From the NCBI GenBank assembly GCA_015709595.1, contig CP054178.1, forward strand, positions 1,927,205-1,991,204: a stretch of 64,000 nucleotides of DNA, given 5' to 3'. The translations under genes were made by a program, and so were the position numbers. The notes beneath the pieces were generated by a model that saw nothing but the letters and a program-made list of their open reading frames with translations, was not told the origin of the DNA and made no database searches. The DNA comes from Phycisphaeraceae bacterium (GTDB lineage: Bacteria > Planctomycetota > Phycisphaerae > Phycisphaerales > SM1A02). Positions within the stretch are counted from its first letter, which is position 1, and every line of letters begins with the position of its first letter. Shown here one piece after another: positions 52,844-61,985 of this stretch.

Positions 52844-53614
52844 GTGTTGGTGAGTTGTGAACGCGATCAGCACGAGTCCGTCGCCGAATCGGAGTGTGAA
52901 AGCACCGGCCGTCCCGGAAGCGATTCGTCACCTGCGCCCATCGGCGATATGGGTCGTGGCGTGGGCTTGATTGATGATGGGCGCGTGGCGGCCGGGGATG
53001 GCTCCACTGTCGATTCGCGTGAGACGACTCTTCAGGCGCCCGCACTCACCTCGGGAGGGGCGCTGAACCCCCTTCCGAATGCAGAACCGGGCGTCGATAT
53101 CGCCGACGGCGTGCTCCACCCCGTTGATCCCGCCTACCGCGATGCCGAACTGCTCGGGTCGTGGATCGGTTTCGCGGTCATTGCCGGCGGATCGGGCGTG
53201 GGGGCGCTGGTTCTCTGGCTGCTGGGGGGCGTGGGGACCGGATGGGGGCTGATCCTTTCGGGCGCGTGGGTGCTGCTGGCCGGCTGGCTGGCGTGGTTCT
53301 CCGCGGTGTGGCCCGGCAAGGAGTACGCCCGCACCCAGTACGCCCTGTCGCCGGAGGGCATCGAGATTCGCAAGGGCGTGGTGTGGCGTCGGATCATCAA
53401 CGTCCCGTGTTCGCGCGTGCAGCACACCGATGTCATCCAGGGTCCGATCATGCGGCGGTTCGGGATCGCGGTGCTGCGCATTCACACCGCCGGAACCGAG
53501 AACGCCCAGGTGGATCTGCCGGGGCTGAGGCATGACGCGGCGCTGCGCATCCGCGACGCCCTGCTGCGCGGCCGCGCCGGGGCCATGGCGGAGCAGGCCG
53601 ACGACGCCGTGTGA
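52844..53614 (+). CDS. bPH2-domain membrane protein (YdbS/DUF304-like)
   Basis: About 256 residues from the GTG at 52844; alternatives are GTG 52850 and ATG 52949. A disordered polar N-terminus is followed by DPAYRDAELLGSWIGFAVIAG and two adjacent helices (SGVGALVLWLLGGVGTGWGLI, GAWVLLAGWLAWFSAV). A bacterial PH domain follows (TQYALSPEGIEIRKGVVWRR, INVPCSRVQHTDVIQGPIMRRFG, VLRIHTAGTENAQVDLPGL). The RVQHTD-x-GPI-RRFG core is the DUF304 signature. Function in the family is not settled. A TTGACA hexamer at 52797-52802 has no -10 at the proper distance. It is divergent from the subtilase gene across 224 bp. Confidence 0.82.
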   Translation: MLVSCERDQHESVAESECESTGRPGSDSSPAPIGDMGRGVGLIDDGRVAAGDGSTVDSRETTLQAPALTSGGALNPLPNAEPGVDIADGVLHPVDPAYRDAELLGSWIGFAVIAGGSGVGALVLWLLGGVGTGWGLILSGAWVLLAGWLAWFSAVWPGKEYARTQYALSPEGIEIRKGVVWRRIINVPCSRVQHTDVIQGPIMRRFGIAVLRIHTAGTENAQVDLPGLRHDAALRIRDALLRGRAGAMAEQADDAV

Positions 53615-53659
53615 CGCTTTCGCGCCGCTGCGGATCGGCAGGTTGAACGCCGGGCCGTC

Positions 53660-54160
53660 ATGCCTCGTAGGATCATGGACATGACTTACGAGGCCTCGTC
53701 ATCGACGACCGCGACCCCGCCGACATCGCCCCCCGAGTCCGGTTCGCCGTCCCCGGATGCTCGCCTGGCCCGTCTGGAGCGGCGGCTGAAGTGGATGCTT
53801 ATCGGCCTGATCGCCTGCGCTGCGCTGGCGGCGGGGCTCGGCGTGCTGTCGATCGCGGTGGTGCGGGACTATGCGTCGCACCTGGCGCGGCAGCGGATGG
53901 AGCAGGCGGCCCAGCTCCGGTTGCTGCAACAGTTGCAGCAGGACTTCGAGGCCCTGGACGTGCGCGTGCCGCGCAACCAGATCGAGGCCTACGGCCAGCT
54001 GCGCGAGCAGCTCGGCCAGTTGCGGGGGTTGTACGGCGGCATTGAGCGGTACGACCTGACCGATCCGATGGGATCTCTTGACGCGCTGCTGGGGGTCAAG
54101 AAACCCAAACCACCGCCCGCTGAAACGGAGCACGATGATGACGGCGGCGCGCCGCGTTAG
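53660..54160 (+). CDS. Single-pass membrane protein with coiled coil
   Basis: A 166-residue protein (start 53660, or ATG 53675/53681). The N-terminus is Ser/Thr/Pro-rich, then a basic stretch (RLARLERRLKW), one helix (MLIGLIACAALAAGLGVLSI), and a Gln/Arg/Leu-rich coiled coil (RQRMEQAAQLRLLQQLQQDF, AYGQLREQLGQLRGLYGG). A PKPPPAETEHDDD tail ends it. The family is not recognised. It follows the bPH2 gene by 45 bp and ends in a 4-bp convergent overlap with the DUF58 gene. Confidence 0.7.
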   Translation: MPRRIMDMTYEASSSTTATPPTSPPESGSPSPDARLARLERRLKWMLIGLIACAALAAGLGVLSIAVVRDYASHLARQRMEQAAQLRLLQQLQQDFEALDVRVPRNQIEAYGQLREQLGQLRGLYGGIERYDLTDPMGSLDALLGVKKPKPPPAETEHDDDGGAPR

Positions 54161-55143
54161 CCCATCTTCGTCCGCTTGATGTACGCGTTCCGACGCGCCA
54201 TCAGGCGGCTGAGCATGGGGCCGACGGACTCGTGCGTGTCGGCGCGTTCGTAGTCGAACCCGAACCCGCGGGCCGTGGCGGCGATGGCGCTGGTGTGTTC
54301 GGTGAGCGCCTGGAGATACGCTTCGCGCAGCGCCCGCGGGTCCACGCGCAGGCGGCCCTCGCCTTCCATGCCCAGGAACGGCGCGGGCTGATTGAAGTCG
54401 AACCGCATCTCCTGGCGGTCGAGCGTCTGGATCAGGATCACGTCATGCCGCCGGTGCCGGAAGCGCGCCAGCGACTGTCGGATGGACTCGATCGAATCGA
54501 AGAAGTCCGACAGCACCACGAACAGGCAGCGGTTGGTGACCTTGCCCAGCACCTGGTCGGTGACGTGGGCGAGGTTGGTGGTCTGCTCCACCGGCTCGCT
54601 GTTGAGGGCGGTGACGATCCGACGCCACTGCCCCTGCGCGTTGGAGCGCTCGACCATGCGCCGGATGCCCTCGGCGAAGACCACCAGCCCCACGCGGTCC
54701 TGCTGCTGCAGGCACAGGTAGGCCATGGCGACGGCGGCGGCGGTGGCGCAGTCGAACTTGGTCCACGACCGGCGCTCGCGGCTGGCCTGGGTCAGCCCCC
54801 AGTTCGACTTGATGTCCAGCGTGCCGAACTTCATCGACGCCGACGAATCCACCAGCACCATCACGTCGAGGTTGGTTTCCTGCTGGTATTGCTTGATGTA
54901 CAGCTTGTCGCTGCGTCCGAAGACCTTCCAGTCCAGGTGCTTCAGGTCGTCGCCGGGCACGTACTGACGATGCTGGGCGAACTCCACCGCCATGCCCTGG
55001 TATGGCGAGCGGTGCATGCCGGACATCACGCCCTCGACGATCATCTTGGCGCGCAGCTCGAAGGGCGCCAACTGCCCGAGCGTCTCGGGGGCCAGGTAGT
55101 TCTCGGCACGGATGGCGGTGGAGGTGTCAGGCATCGACATCAA
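54157..55143 (-). CDS. DUF58 domain protein (MoxR-associated)
   Basis: A 328-residue protein with the DUF58 core YVPGDDLKHLDWKVFGRSD (about 61-79) and LYIKQYQQET next to it, and a vWA-like MIDAS VLVDSSASM (Asp99). Further vWA-type motifs follow (DRVGLVVFAEG, LFVVLSDFFDS). DUF58 proteins work with MoxR ATPases and vWA membrane proteins in the Bat system, yet moxR lies 6 kb away here with unrelated genes between. The start is uncertain: TTG 55143, ATG 55140 or ATG 55134. It is convergent with the 53660 gene and divergent from the signal peptidase gene. Confidence 0.92.
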   Translation of the reverse strand: MMSMPDTSTAIRAENYLAPETLGQLAPFELRAKMIVEGVMSGMHRSPYQGMAVEFAQHRQYVPGDDLKHLDWKVFGRSDKLYIKQYQQETNLDVMVLVDSSASMKFGTLDIKSNWGLTQASRERRSWTKFDCATAAAVAMAYLCLQQQDRVGLVVFAEGIRRMVERSNAQGQWRRIVTALNSEPVEQTTNLAHVTDQVLGKVTNRCLFVVLSDFFDSIESIRQSLARFRHRRHDVILIQTLDRQEMRFDFNQPAPFLGMEGEGRLRVDPRALREAYLQALTEHTSAIAATARGFGFDYERADTHESVGPMLSRLMARRNAYIKRTKMG

Positions 55144-55252
55144 GTGGAACGGTGAGCGACGCCGATCATACCCGTGCGGCGTGCCTGGGTTGATTGATCT
55201 GCGCCCTCGGGCGGCACATCGCGAACTTCAATCGTACGATGCAATCCAGCCC

Positions 55253-56857
55253 ATGCCGACACAGGACCATCCGAAATCGCCCCGTTCAGAAGGAGAGGCC
55301 GATCCCTCCGACGGCGGCGTGCCCGACACGCTCATCGCCCTCATCACCGCGTTCGTGATCGCCATGGCTTTTCGCGGGTTCGTGGTGGAGGGGTTCGTCA
55401 TTCCCACCGGCTCCATGGCGCCGACGCTGCTGGGGGACCATCTGCGGATCACCTCGCCCGAGACCGGCTACGACTTCGCGGTTGACGCCAGCGACCGAAC
55501 CCTGGACGACGTTTCGATCGACCCGCGCCACGTCTTCTCGATCGCCGACCCGATGGGGCGCCCCGAGGACGCCGTGATCCGACGCACGCGCGACGCGCTG
55601 TCGCGGAGCGTCCGGCCCGGGGACCGCGTGCTGGTGCACAAGTGGCTCTACACCTTCACCGACCCGGGCCGCTATGACGTGATCGTGTTCAAGAACCCCA
55701 CGCGGCCGCACGAGAACTACATCAAGCGGCTCGTGGGCCTCCCCGGCGAGGAGCTCTGGCTGGCGGATGGCGATGTGTTCACGCGACGGGCGGACCAGCC
55801 GCAGGAGCCCTTCCGCATTCAGCGCAAGCCCGTTCACGTGCAGCGGGCGGTCTGGCAGCCGGTGCATGACAGCTCCTACAGGCCCTCCGGCGCCGATGCG
55901 GAGCCGCTCGATGAAGCGTGGATCGGCGGCGCGCGGACTGAATCAGGGCGCGACGCCTGGCGCGTTGAATCCTCCGGTCGGCCCCTTCTGCTGGAATGGG
56001 ACAATCGTCGTCGCGCGCTCGACGACTGGAACGCCTACAACATGCTGGGACGGCGTCAGCAGGTGTTTCCGGTGAGCGACCTCCGCGTCCGCGCCGCGAT
56101 CGAACCGGAGACGGCGGGGTTTCAGACATCGCTTCATCTGACCGCGCGGGGCCACCGATTCGCGTTCTCCATCGCCGGTTCGACGGCGACGGTGCGGTAC
56201 GGCCTGATCGGCGACGAGGACAATCCCTCGGCCGTTCACTGGATTGACTCGCGCGGCGGCGCGACCACGGCCTTCCGGCCCGGACGCACCACCGAGGTGG
56301 AGTTCTGGCACGTGGATCAGGCCATGTCGATCTGGATCGACGGGCGCGAGGTCGTCCGCCTGGAGTACGACTGGACGCCCGAGGAGCGGCTGCGCCACGC
56401 CACGGGCCGCAGCGTCGAAGAGGTGCTGGAGCGAGGCCGCAGCGGCAACCCGTGGGTGGGGGAGTATCGCCCCAGTTCGCCGACGCTGCAGTGGTCGCTT
56501 GAGGGCGCGCCCGCCGTCATTCACCGCGCCGCGGTGGATCGCGATCTGTACTACCAGCCCGCCACGCTCTATACCGGAGGCCCCCCCGCGATGGCCACCC
56601 ACCCGAAGGCCACCGCCGTACTGGGACCGGATCACTTCTTCATGTGCGGCGACAACAGCGCCGCCTCGCACGACAGCCGCAAGTGGGGCGATCCGGATGA
56701 TCTGGTCGCCGAGCAGATCGACGAGGCGCCGTACGTAGTGCATCGTCGCCTGCTGGTGGGACGGGCGTGGTGCGTGTACTTCCCGGCTCCGCTGGGGTTG
56801 AGCGAGGAAGGATCGCGCTTCATCCCTGATTTCGGTCGGATGCGGCTGATCCGTTGA
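55253..56857 (+). CDS. lepB: Signal peptidase I with large lectin-like insertion
   Basis: A 534-residue protein, roughly twice the usual length. After a helix (TLIALITAFVIAMAFRGFVV), box B FVIPTGSMAPTLLGDH holds catalytic Ser54. Box D (PHENYIKRLVGLPGEELWL) holds Lys158, and box E (MCGDNSAASHDSRKWG) lies at about 464-479. Between boxes D and E is an insertion of about 260 residues with a concanavalin-like stretch (LHLTARGHRFAFSIAGSTAT, VEFWHVDQAMSIWIDGREVV). Signal peptidase I removes signal peptides from exported proteins at the membrane. The ATG at 55253 is chosen because it precedes the polar N-terminus. It is divergent from the DUF58 gene. Confidence 0.93.
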   Translation: MPTQDHPKSPRSEGEADPSDGGVPDTLIALITAFVIAMAFRGFVVEGFVIPTGSMAPTLLGDHLRITSPETGYDFAVDASDRTLDDVSIDPRHVFSIADPMGRPEDAVIRRTRDALSRSVRPGDRVLVHKWLYTFTDPGRYDVIVFKNPTRPHENYIKRLVGLPGEELWLADGDVFTRRADQPQEPFRIQRKPVHVQRAVWQPVHDSSYRPSGADAEPLDEAWIGGARTESGRDAWRVESSGRPLLLEWDNRRRALDDWNAYNMLGRRQQVFPVSDLRVRAAIEPETAGFQTSLHLTARGHRFAFSIAGSTATVRYGLIGDEDNPSAVHWIDSRGGATTAFRPGRTTEVEFWHVDQAMSIWIDGREVVRLEYDWTPEERLRHATGRSVEEVLERGRSGNPWVGEYRPSSPTLQWSLEGAPAVIHRAAVDRDLYYQPATLYTGGPPAMATHPKATAVLGPDHFFMCGDNSAASHDSRKWGDPDDLVAEQIDEAPYVVHRRLLVGRAWCVYFPAPLGLSEEGSRFIPDFGRMRLIR

Positions 56858-56878
56858 TCCACCGGCGCGACGAGACAA

Positions 56879-58849
56879 TCAACGCAGCAGCAGCCGCGCA
56901 TCGCGCAGGCGCTGTTCGATCGCTTCGACCCGCGCCGCCGCCTCCGGCGCCTTGCCAAGGAACAGATCGAGCAGTTCGCCCGGGTGACCCGCTTCGACGT
57001 ACACGCCGCGCTCACGAGCCAGGATGGCTTCGGCCTCGGCCGCCGGGCGAGTCCGGAAGGCCTCGAGAATCGTTCCCAGCAGCCGATCCGCCGCGCGGAG
57101 CGAGTCGGTCACCTCCCGGAACGTCAGGTCGACCAGCGCGTGCTGGACCGACAGGCCGCCGCGCTGCGCGACCTCCTCCAGCCCCTTGACGAGTTGATCC
57201 AGTTTCTCAATGGAGGCGAAACGACGAAGAAACCATCCGATGGTGAGCCGTCGGTGCTTCCCCAGCGCCGGGCTGAGGCCGAATCGCGAGGTGAGCGCTC
57301 GTGCGATGGCGGAGGCGATCGGCTCGCCATGCCGGGCGAGCGCCGGTCGATGCTGAAGCGAGGCGATCAGGGCGTTCAACCCCACTTCGGCGATGTCGGC
57401 TGAGACGATCACGCTCGCCGCCCGCTCGTCGCTTCCCAGGTGTCGAGCCATGATGAAGCAGGCGCTCAATCCCTCCGCGACGATCTGTCTTGATTCTTCA
57501 TCCACCTCCGCCGAATGCAGCCGGTTCAGCGCGCTGGCCGCCATGAGCCGGGCGTTGCGCTTCATGCCCGGCAGGTGGGGGAGCGGAAGCATCGGGCCCT
57601 GCGCATCCCAGGTGGATTGCAGGTCGAAGGTGCAGGACTCGATCGATGCGGCTTCACGCAGGATGTCGAGGATGGGTTCGGCCTCTCGCAGTGCATCCAT
57701 GACGGCGTCGGGGGTGTCGGCGCCCGGCGCGCCCGAGTACGCCTCGATCGCCTGCCATCCCGCCTCGTCGATGGTCGACTGCAGTTCGATCGCGTGCAGA
57801 TACCACAGCGCGGCGTTCCGCATCGTCTTCGCGGCTTCGGGATCAGCCGTCAATCGTTCCAGGTCGCGCAGAAGCAGGTCCATCTGGCCGTATACCTCGA
57901 TCATCACGTCCATCACGCGCTCCAGCGATGGCAGCATGCCCTGGGCGACGGGTCCGTAGACGCCGTTCTCCGCGTCGCGCGCGATGGCGGCGATGTCGCG
58001 CCGCGCCTGGTCCAGATCATCCTGGCTCGCCGCGTCGATGACCTTGGCCATCACCAGGTCGTACTGGTGCAGCGAGGTGACGAACTCGTTCTGCGTCATG
58101 CCCACGATCTCGCGGGCGACCGGATCGGCGTCCATGATGCCGACAAGCTCTCCCAGGAATCGCTCCTTGCCGCCCTCGCCGGACAGGTTGTCGATCATCC
58201 ACTGACCGAAACCGGTGCGCTCTCCCTTGAGCGCGCCGACGAAGCCCAGCGGATCATCGGTGGCGATGGATCGAACCGCGTCGAGTACGGCGGCGGCCTC
58301 GACCTGGCCCAGTTCGCCCTTGCCGATGAACTCGCGCAGCGTGTTGTTGCCCAGTTTGAACATCGCCGCGCCGACCAGCGTGTTGATCAGCACCGGATTG
58401 TCGGTGGCGTGATCGCTCATGCGCATGCTGGCGGCGAAGGCCTCCGCCGCGCCGCGCGAGTCCCCCGACTCCATCCGCACCCGTGCGTCGGCCATCATCA
58501 GGATCATGCCGCTGCGCATCGGGCTCAGGTGGGGCAGCAGCGTGTATGGCCCGTCGGAGAGATCGATGCCGAAGTCCACGCTTTCGGCGGAGGCCCCGCG
58601 CCGCAGCGAATCGAGAATGGGCCTGGCGCGGTCGAGCGCGGCGCGCACCTCGGGGGTCACGCCGCCCCTGGGGTTGGCGACGAAGTCGCGGATGGTCTGG
58701 TCATCGGGCGTCTGACGGAAGGCGTCATATCGCTCGAAGGCCTTCCAATAGTGGTCCGCTCCGTTCTGGCGCGGCGGCTGAGCATGCGAGGCGGCCGCCA
58801 TGTAGAGGGGCGCCAGCCACGCGATGATGAGCAGGGAGGTGCGGCTCAC
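56879..58849 (-). CDS. Exported helical protein with internal duplication
   Basis: A 656-residue protein with a signal peptide (SLLIIAWLAPLYMAAASHA-QP). Two halves repeat each other: ARPILDSLRRGASAESVDFG...LLPHLSPMRSGMILMMADAR near residue 75 and AEPILDILREAASIESCTFD...LPLPHLPGMKRNARLMAASA near residue 390. The pattern is helical throughout with no catalytic motif. Start is GTG at 58849. The family resembles planctomycete exported helical proteins with an ILDxLR...PHL core but has no name I know. It converges with the signal peptidase gene, 22 bp apart. Confidence 0.75.
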   Translation of the reverse strand: MSRTSLLIIAWLAPLYMAAASHAQPPRQNGADHYWKAFERYDAFRQTPDDQTIRDFVANPRGGVTPEVRAALDRARPILDSLRRGASAESVDFGIDLSDGPYTLLPHLSPMRSGMILMMADARVRMESGDSRGAAEAFAASMRMSDHATDNPVLINTLVGAAMFKLGNNTLREFIGKGELGQVEAAAVLDAVRSIATDDPLGFVGALKGERTGFGQWMIDNLSGEGGKERFLGELVGIMDADPVAREIVGMTQNEFVTSLHQYDLVMAKVIDAASQDDLDQARRDIAAIARDAENGVYGPVAQGMLPSLERVMDVMIEVYGQMDLLLRDLERLTADPEAAKTMRNAALWYLHAIELQSTIDEAGWQAIEAYSGAPGADTPDAVMDALREAEPILDILREAASIESCTFDLQSTWDAQGPMLPLPHLPGMKRNARLMAASALNRLHSAEVDEESRQIVAEGLSACFIMARHLGSDERAASVIVSADIAEVGLNALIASLQHRPALARHGEPIASAIARALTSRFGLSPALGKHRRLTIGWFLRRFASIEKLDQLVKGLEEVAQRGGLSVQHALVDLTFREVTDSLRAADRLLGTILEAFRTRPAAEAEAILARERGVYVEAGHPGELLDLFLGKAPEAAARVEAIEQRLRDARLLLR

Positions 58850-59026
58850 GGGTGATTCCGTCGTCGGGGTTGGATGCGGCGGGAAGGCGGGAGGTGACGG
58901 GGCCGTTGGTCGGCGGCTGGCGGCTCACCCCGCTTTCTTATACTATGTGTGACAAGGTATACGTTGACCCGGGACTGGCGGTTGCAGCCGACGCAGGGCG
59001 AGCCGAATCCTCGCATCCACCCCGCC

Positions 59027-59818
59027 TCACACAAACACCGAAGCAATCCTCAACCACGCCTCCGTCGGCGCCGCCTGCCAGATGCCCCACGACAGCGCGA
59101 TGATGATGGCCACACCCGCGGCGAAGAGACGGTCGAAGCGGTGGATCGTCGCGTACAGCGCCACCAGCAGCACCGCCAGCACGTCGGTGATGAAGAACGG
59201 GCCGAACAGGCGCTCCATTGCCGTGCCCACGTACAGGTTGTTCAGCACGTCGATGCGGCTGATGGGCGCGGACATGATCGACAGCGTCCCCACCATCATC
59301 ATCGCCCGATGGATCGCCGGCTTCTTGCGGTACGCGATGGCCAGCGCCACGAAGGCGCCGAAGATGAAGACCGCCGTGAATGGGACGATGAAGAACTCCT
59401 TCGGCGGCAGCCCCCAGATGCGGGCCTCGCCGGGCGTGACCTGTGCCGAGCGGATCGCGACCACAAGGCCCGTGGCGCAGACCAGCAGGGCGATCACGGC
59501 GCCGACCTTCCCGAGCGTCATGTGCAGTCGATGCCTGCGGAGAGAGATCAGCGTCGGTTGGACGAACAGAAGAATCATCCACGCGCTCATCACAACCGCG
59601 TGAATGATGACGACCGTCTTGATGGGTGGGGCGATCTCGCGGCCGGGGTAGGCCATGCCTTTTGTGTAGAACGGGCCGAACCCCCACGCCGTCATCGCCA
59701 GCAGGAGCAGAGCCACCGCGGGGAAGAAAAGCCGCGCGGCGCCGGATGCCCGTGCGCCGCCCGATTTCGCGCCGCGAACCGTGCGAAGATCACCCGACGA
59801 TGCCTGGATGTGTGACAT
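59027..59818 (-). CDS. Polytopic membrane protein of unknown function
   Basis: A 263-residue protein with about seven helices. The sequence order is a polar N-terminus, FFPAVALLLLAMTAWGFGPF, IKTVVIIHAVVMSAWMILLF, RRHRLHMTLGKVGAVIALLV, FFIVPFTAVFIFGAFVALAI, HRAMMMVGTLSIMSAPISRI, and two C-terminal helices. The conserved-looking His residues in IIHAVVMSAW, HRLHMTLG and IHRAMMM recall DUF2306/cytochrome-b561-like quinol- or haem-binding proteins, but this is a guess. No neighbouring redox gene helps. The spacer to the 58849 gene (177 bp) shows an A/T-rich patch (TATACTATG, GTATAC) that may be regulatory. Confidence 0.75.
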   Translation of the reverse strand: MSHIQASSGDLRTVRGAKSGGARASGAARLFFPAVALLLLAMTAWGFGPFYTKGMAYPGREIAPPIKTVVIIHAVVMSAWMILLFVQPTLISLRRHRLHMTLGKVGAVIALLVCATGLVVAIRSAQVTPGEARIWGLPPKEFFIVPFTAVFIFGAFVALAIAYRKKPAIHRAMMMVGTLSIMSAPISRIDVLNNLYVGTAMERLFGPFFITDVLAVLLVALYATIHRFDRLFAAGVAIIIALSWGIWQAAPTEAWLRIASVFV

Positions 59819-60023
59819 GGTCTGCCCGTGATGAGGGCGGGAGCGGCGCTGCGCGGTGTCGCTCGGAGACGCCTCCGACCGCCCGGCCGCACGCAGTTCG
59901 TGACGTGCCCCGCCAGTGGCGGCAAGTGTAGCGCGGCGAGCGGAATCCGCAAGGTCAGGTGCGAGGCGGGGGCTGTCCAGCGTCCCAACCCTCAGCCCGC
60001 TCCGTCATGCGTCGAACACGTGC

Positions 60024-61025
60024 TCAGAAGGGCCGCATGACCAGGCGGTCGGCGAGCGAGTCGAACAGGTCGCGCGCGGGCCCCGCGGGCAGGGCGGCCA
60101 GCCGCCGCTTGGCGCGGGAGACGAACTCGTTGGCCCGATCGGTGGCGCGGGCGATCGCGCCGCCCGCCAGCAGCAAGCCGGTGAGGGACTGGTGATCGCG
60201 CTGCTCGATGGATCGCAGTGCCTCGCCGCGCTCCACCGGGGATGCCTCGCCCAGATGCAGGATCAGCGGCAAGGTCAGCTTGCCCTTGTCCAGGTCGCGG
60301 CCCAGCGACTTGCCCACCACCTGCTGGTCGCCGACAAGATCGAGCAGGTCGTCCTGAATCTGGAAGGCGATTCCCAGCGCGGTGCCCGCCTCGGCCAGCG
60401 CCTCGGCCACGTGAGGGGGCGCGCCGCAGAGCATCGCGCCCAGCCGGCATGCCTCGGCGATGAGCGACGCCGTCTTGCGCTTCACGATCTCGAAGTACGT
60501 CGCTTCATCAATGCCGTAGTGATTGCGGTGATGCAATTGCAGCAGCTCGCCTTCGCACAGGGTGTTGGTGACGCGGCCCAGCGCCAGGTTGATGGCCGGG
60601 TCACCCACCGATGAGCAGAGGTGGAAGGCGTTGGAGATCAGGTAGTCGCCCAGCATGACGGCCATCTCGTTGCCGTGCAGCGCGTTTACCGTCGCGCCGC
60701 GGCGGCGCTCGGCGGCGTCATCCAGCACATCATCATGCACCAGCGTCGCCATGTGGATCAGTTCCGTCACGGCGGCCACCGTGCGATGCGCGGGCGTGAG
60801 GGCGGCGGCGTCCTCCGCTCCCACCGACGCCAGCCCGGAGAGCAGCACCATCGTGGGCCGCAGCATCTTGCCGCGATACCGCTCCACGTGGCGGCACAGC
60901 GCGTTCACCGCCGGCAGGTCGCTGGCAAGTTGCCGCTCAATGACGAGAGCGACCTCCTCCAGCTGCGACTCCAGCAGAGAAAGCAGGGGGCGGTCGGCGG
61001 CGGGATGGTCGAGGAGACGTGGCAT
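60024..61025 (-). CDS. Trans-prenyl diphosphate synthase
   Basis: A 333-residue enzyme from the ATG at 61025 (MPRLLDHPAADRPLL). The first Asp-rich motif HDDVLDDA (FARM, about 97-104) and the second QDDLLDLVGD (SARM, about 224-233) are intact, with conserved GKMLRPTMVLLSG upstream and the KTASLIAEACRLGA helix. An Ala five residues before FARM rather than an aromatic fits a medium- or long-chain product such as an octaprenyl or related chain. It condenses isopentenyl diphosphate units to build the side chain of menaquinone or another lipid carrier. No other isoprenoid gene is nearby. Confidence 0.93.
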   Translation of the reverse strand: MPRLLDHPAADRPLLSLLESQLEEVALVIERQLASDLPAVNALCRHVERYRGKMLRPTMVLLSGLASVGAEDAAALTPAHRTVAAVTELIHMATLVHDDVLDDAAERRRGATVNALHGNEMAVMLGDYLISNAFHLCSSVGDPAINLALGRVTNTLCEGELLQLHHRNHYGIDEATYFEIVKRKTASLIAEACRLGAMLCGAPPHVAEALAEAGTALGIAFQIQDDLLDLVGDQQVVGKSLGRDLDKGKLTLPLILHLGEASPVERGEALRSIEQRDHQSLTGLLLAGGAIARATDRANEFVSRAKRRLAALPAGPARDLFDSLADRLVMRPF

Positions 61026-61231
61026 GGCGCGTCGGGTGAGAGACCGGGTTCCAACCCGCCCGGCTCGGCGGGGATGGGCGATTCTACACCCAAGCGGGGG
61101 CAAGTCCGATCGCGAGATGCCGCAGGCGGATTCCTATTCTGGATGAGTCGCTTCGACGCTCGATCTCAACACCCGACTCGGACTCCCCAGTCCTTCGACG
61201 AGGCACACTGAGTCGGCTTGAATGCGCGGCC

Positions 61232-61924
61232 ATGACTGACCGGGCGACTCCATCCGGTTGCTACTGCCTCGGCTGCGACTACGACCTGCGCACGCTGCCG
61301 GCGGGCGCGTGCCCGGAGTGCGGCCGCGCGTTCGACCCGGCGAATGCCAGGTCATTCCGAGCGCGGCCGCGCGGCGAGGCGGAGCGCATCGCCCTGCGAA
61401 CCAGCCGCCCGGTGGTGCTCGCACTTCTCGGCGTGCCGGCGGTCGCGGCAATGGGGCTCTCCGCCGCGGGGTTCGATCCGATCATGCTGCTCTTCGGCTC
61501 GTGCATCGCCACGGGCATCATTGGCCCGGTGGTCGGCACGTGGGCGACCCTGGAGTGGCGGGCACGCTCCTTCAAGGCGTGGCCGATGTTCGCCGTGCTG
61601 TTCTGTCTGCTTGCGATCGCGACGACTCTGCTCTTCCACTGGCCGCTGCGGTTGAGTTTCGCCCTCCACCGCCCGGCCCTGGAGCGTCTGGCCGCCCAGG
61701 CGCAGGCGGGCACGCCGCCTGCTCTGCCCACGCGGGTCGGGCTGTACACGATTCGTGGCATCGATACAACGACCTATCCCGGCGTGATCGGCCTGCACAC
61801 GGATACGAGTCCCAGCGGCCCCACGGGCTTCTACCTGACCGCAGTCCCCGTCAACTCGCCGCCGGCCAACGAGTGGTCGTGGGTGCGGCTGACCGACCGG
61901 TGGTGGTGGATCAAGGAGGATTGA
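61232..61924 (+). CDS. Zinc-ribbon membrane protein
   Basis: A 230-residue protein. An N-terminal zinc ribbon (CYCLGCDYDLRTLPAGACPECGRAF, ligands Cys12, Cys15, Cys27, Cys30; written here in pieces as CLGCDYDLR and CPECG) is typical of small membrane proteins in Phycisphaerae. Three hydrophobic helices follow (VVLALLGVPAVAAMGLSAAG, LLFGSCIATGIIGPVVG, WPMFAVLFCLLAIATTLLF), then an extracytoplasmic C-terminus (TTTYPGVIGLHTDTS...WSWVRLTDRWWW). The function is unknown. It lies 61 bp before the mutase gene on the same strand, across a short spacer with a -10-like box. Confidence 0.8.
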   Translation: MTDRATPSGCYCLGCDYDLRTLPAGACPECGRAFDPANARSFRARPRGEAERIALRTSRPVVLALLGVPAVAAMGLSAAGFDPIMLLFGSCIATGIIGPVVGTWATLEWRARSFKAWPMFAVLFCLLAIATTLLFHWPLRLSFALHRPALERLAAQAQAGTPPALPTRVGLYTIRGIDTTTYPGVIGLHTDTSPSGPTGFYLTAVPVNSPPANEWSWVRLTDRWWWIKED

Positions 61925-61985
61925 GAGTGTTTTCGCACTGGAGCGAACGACGCTTCGGACCCCGTTTTCGTCGTATAGTTGCTCC

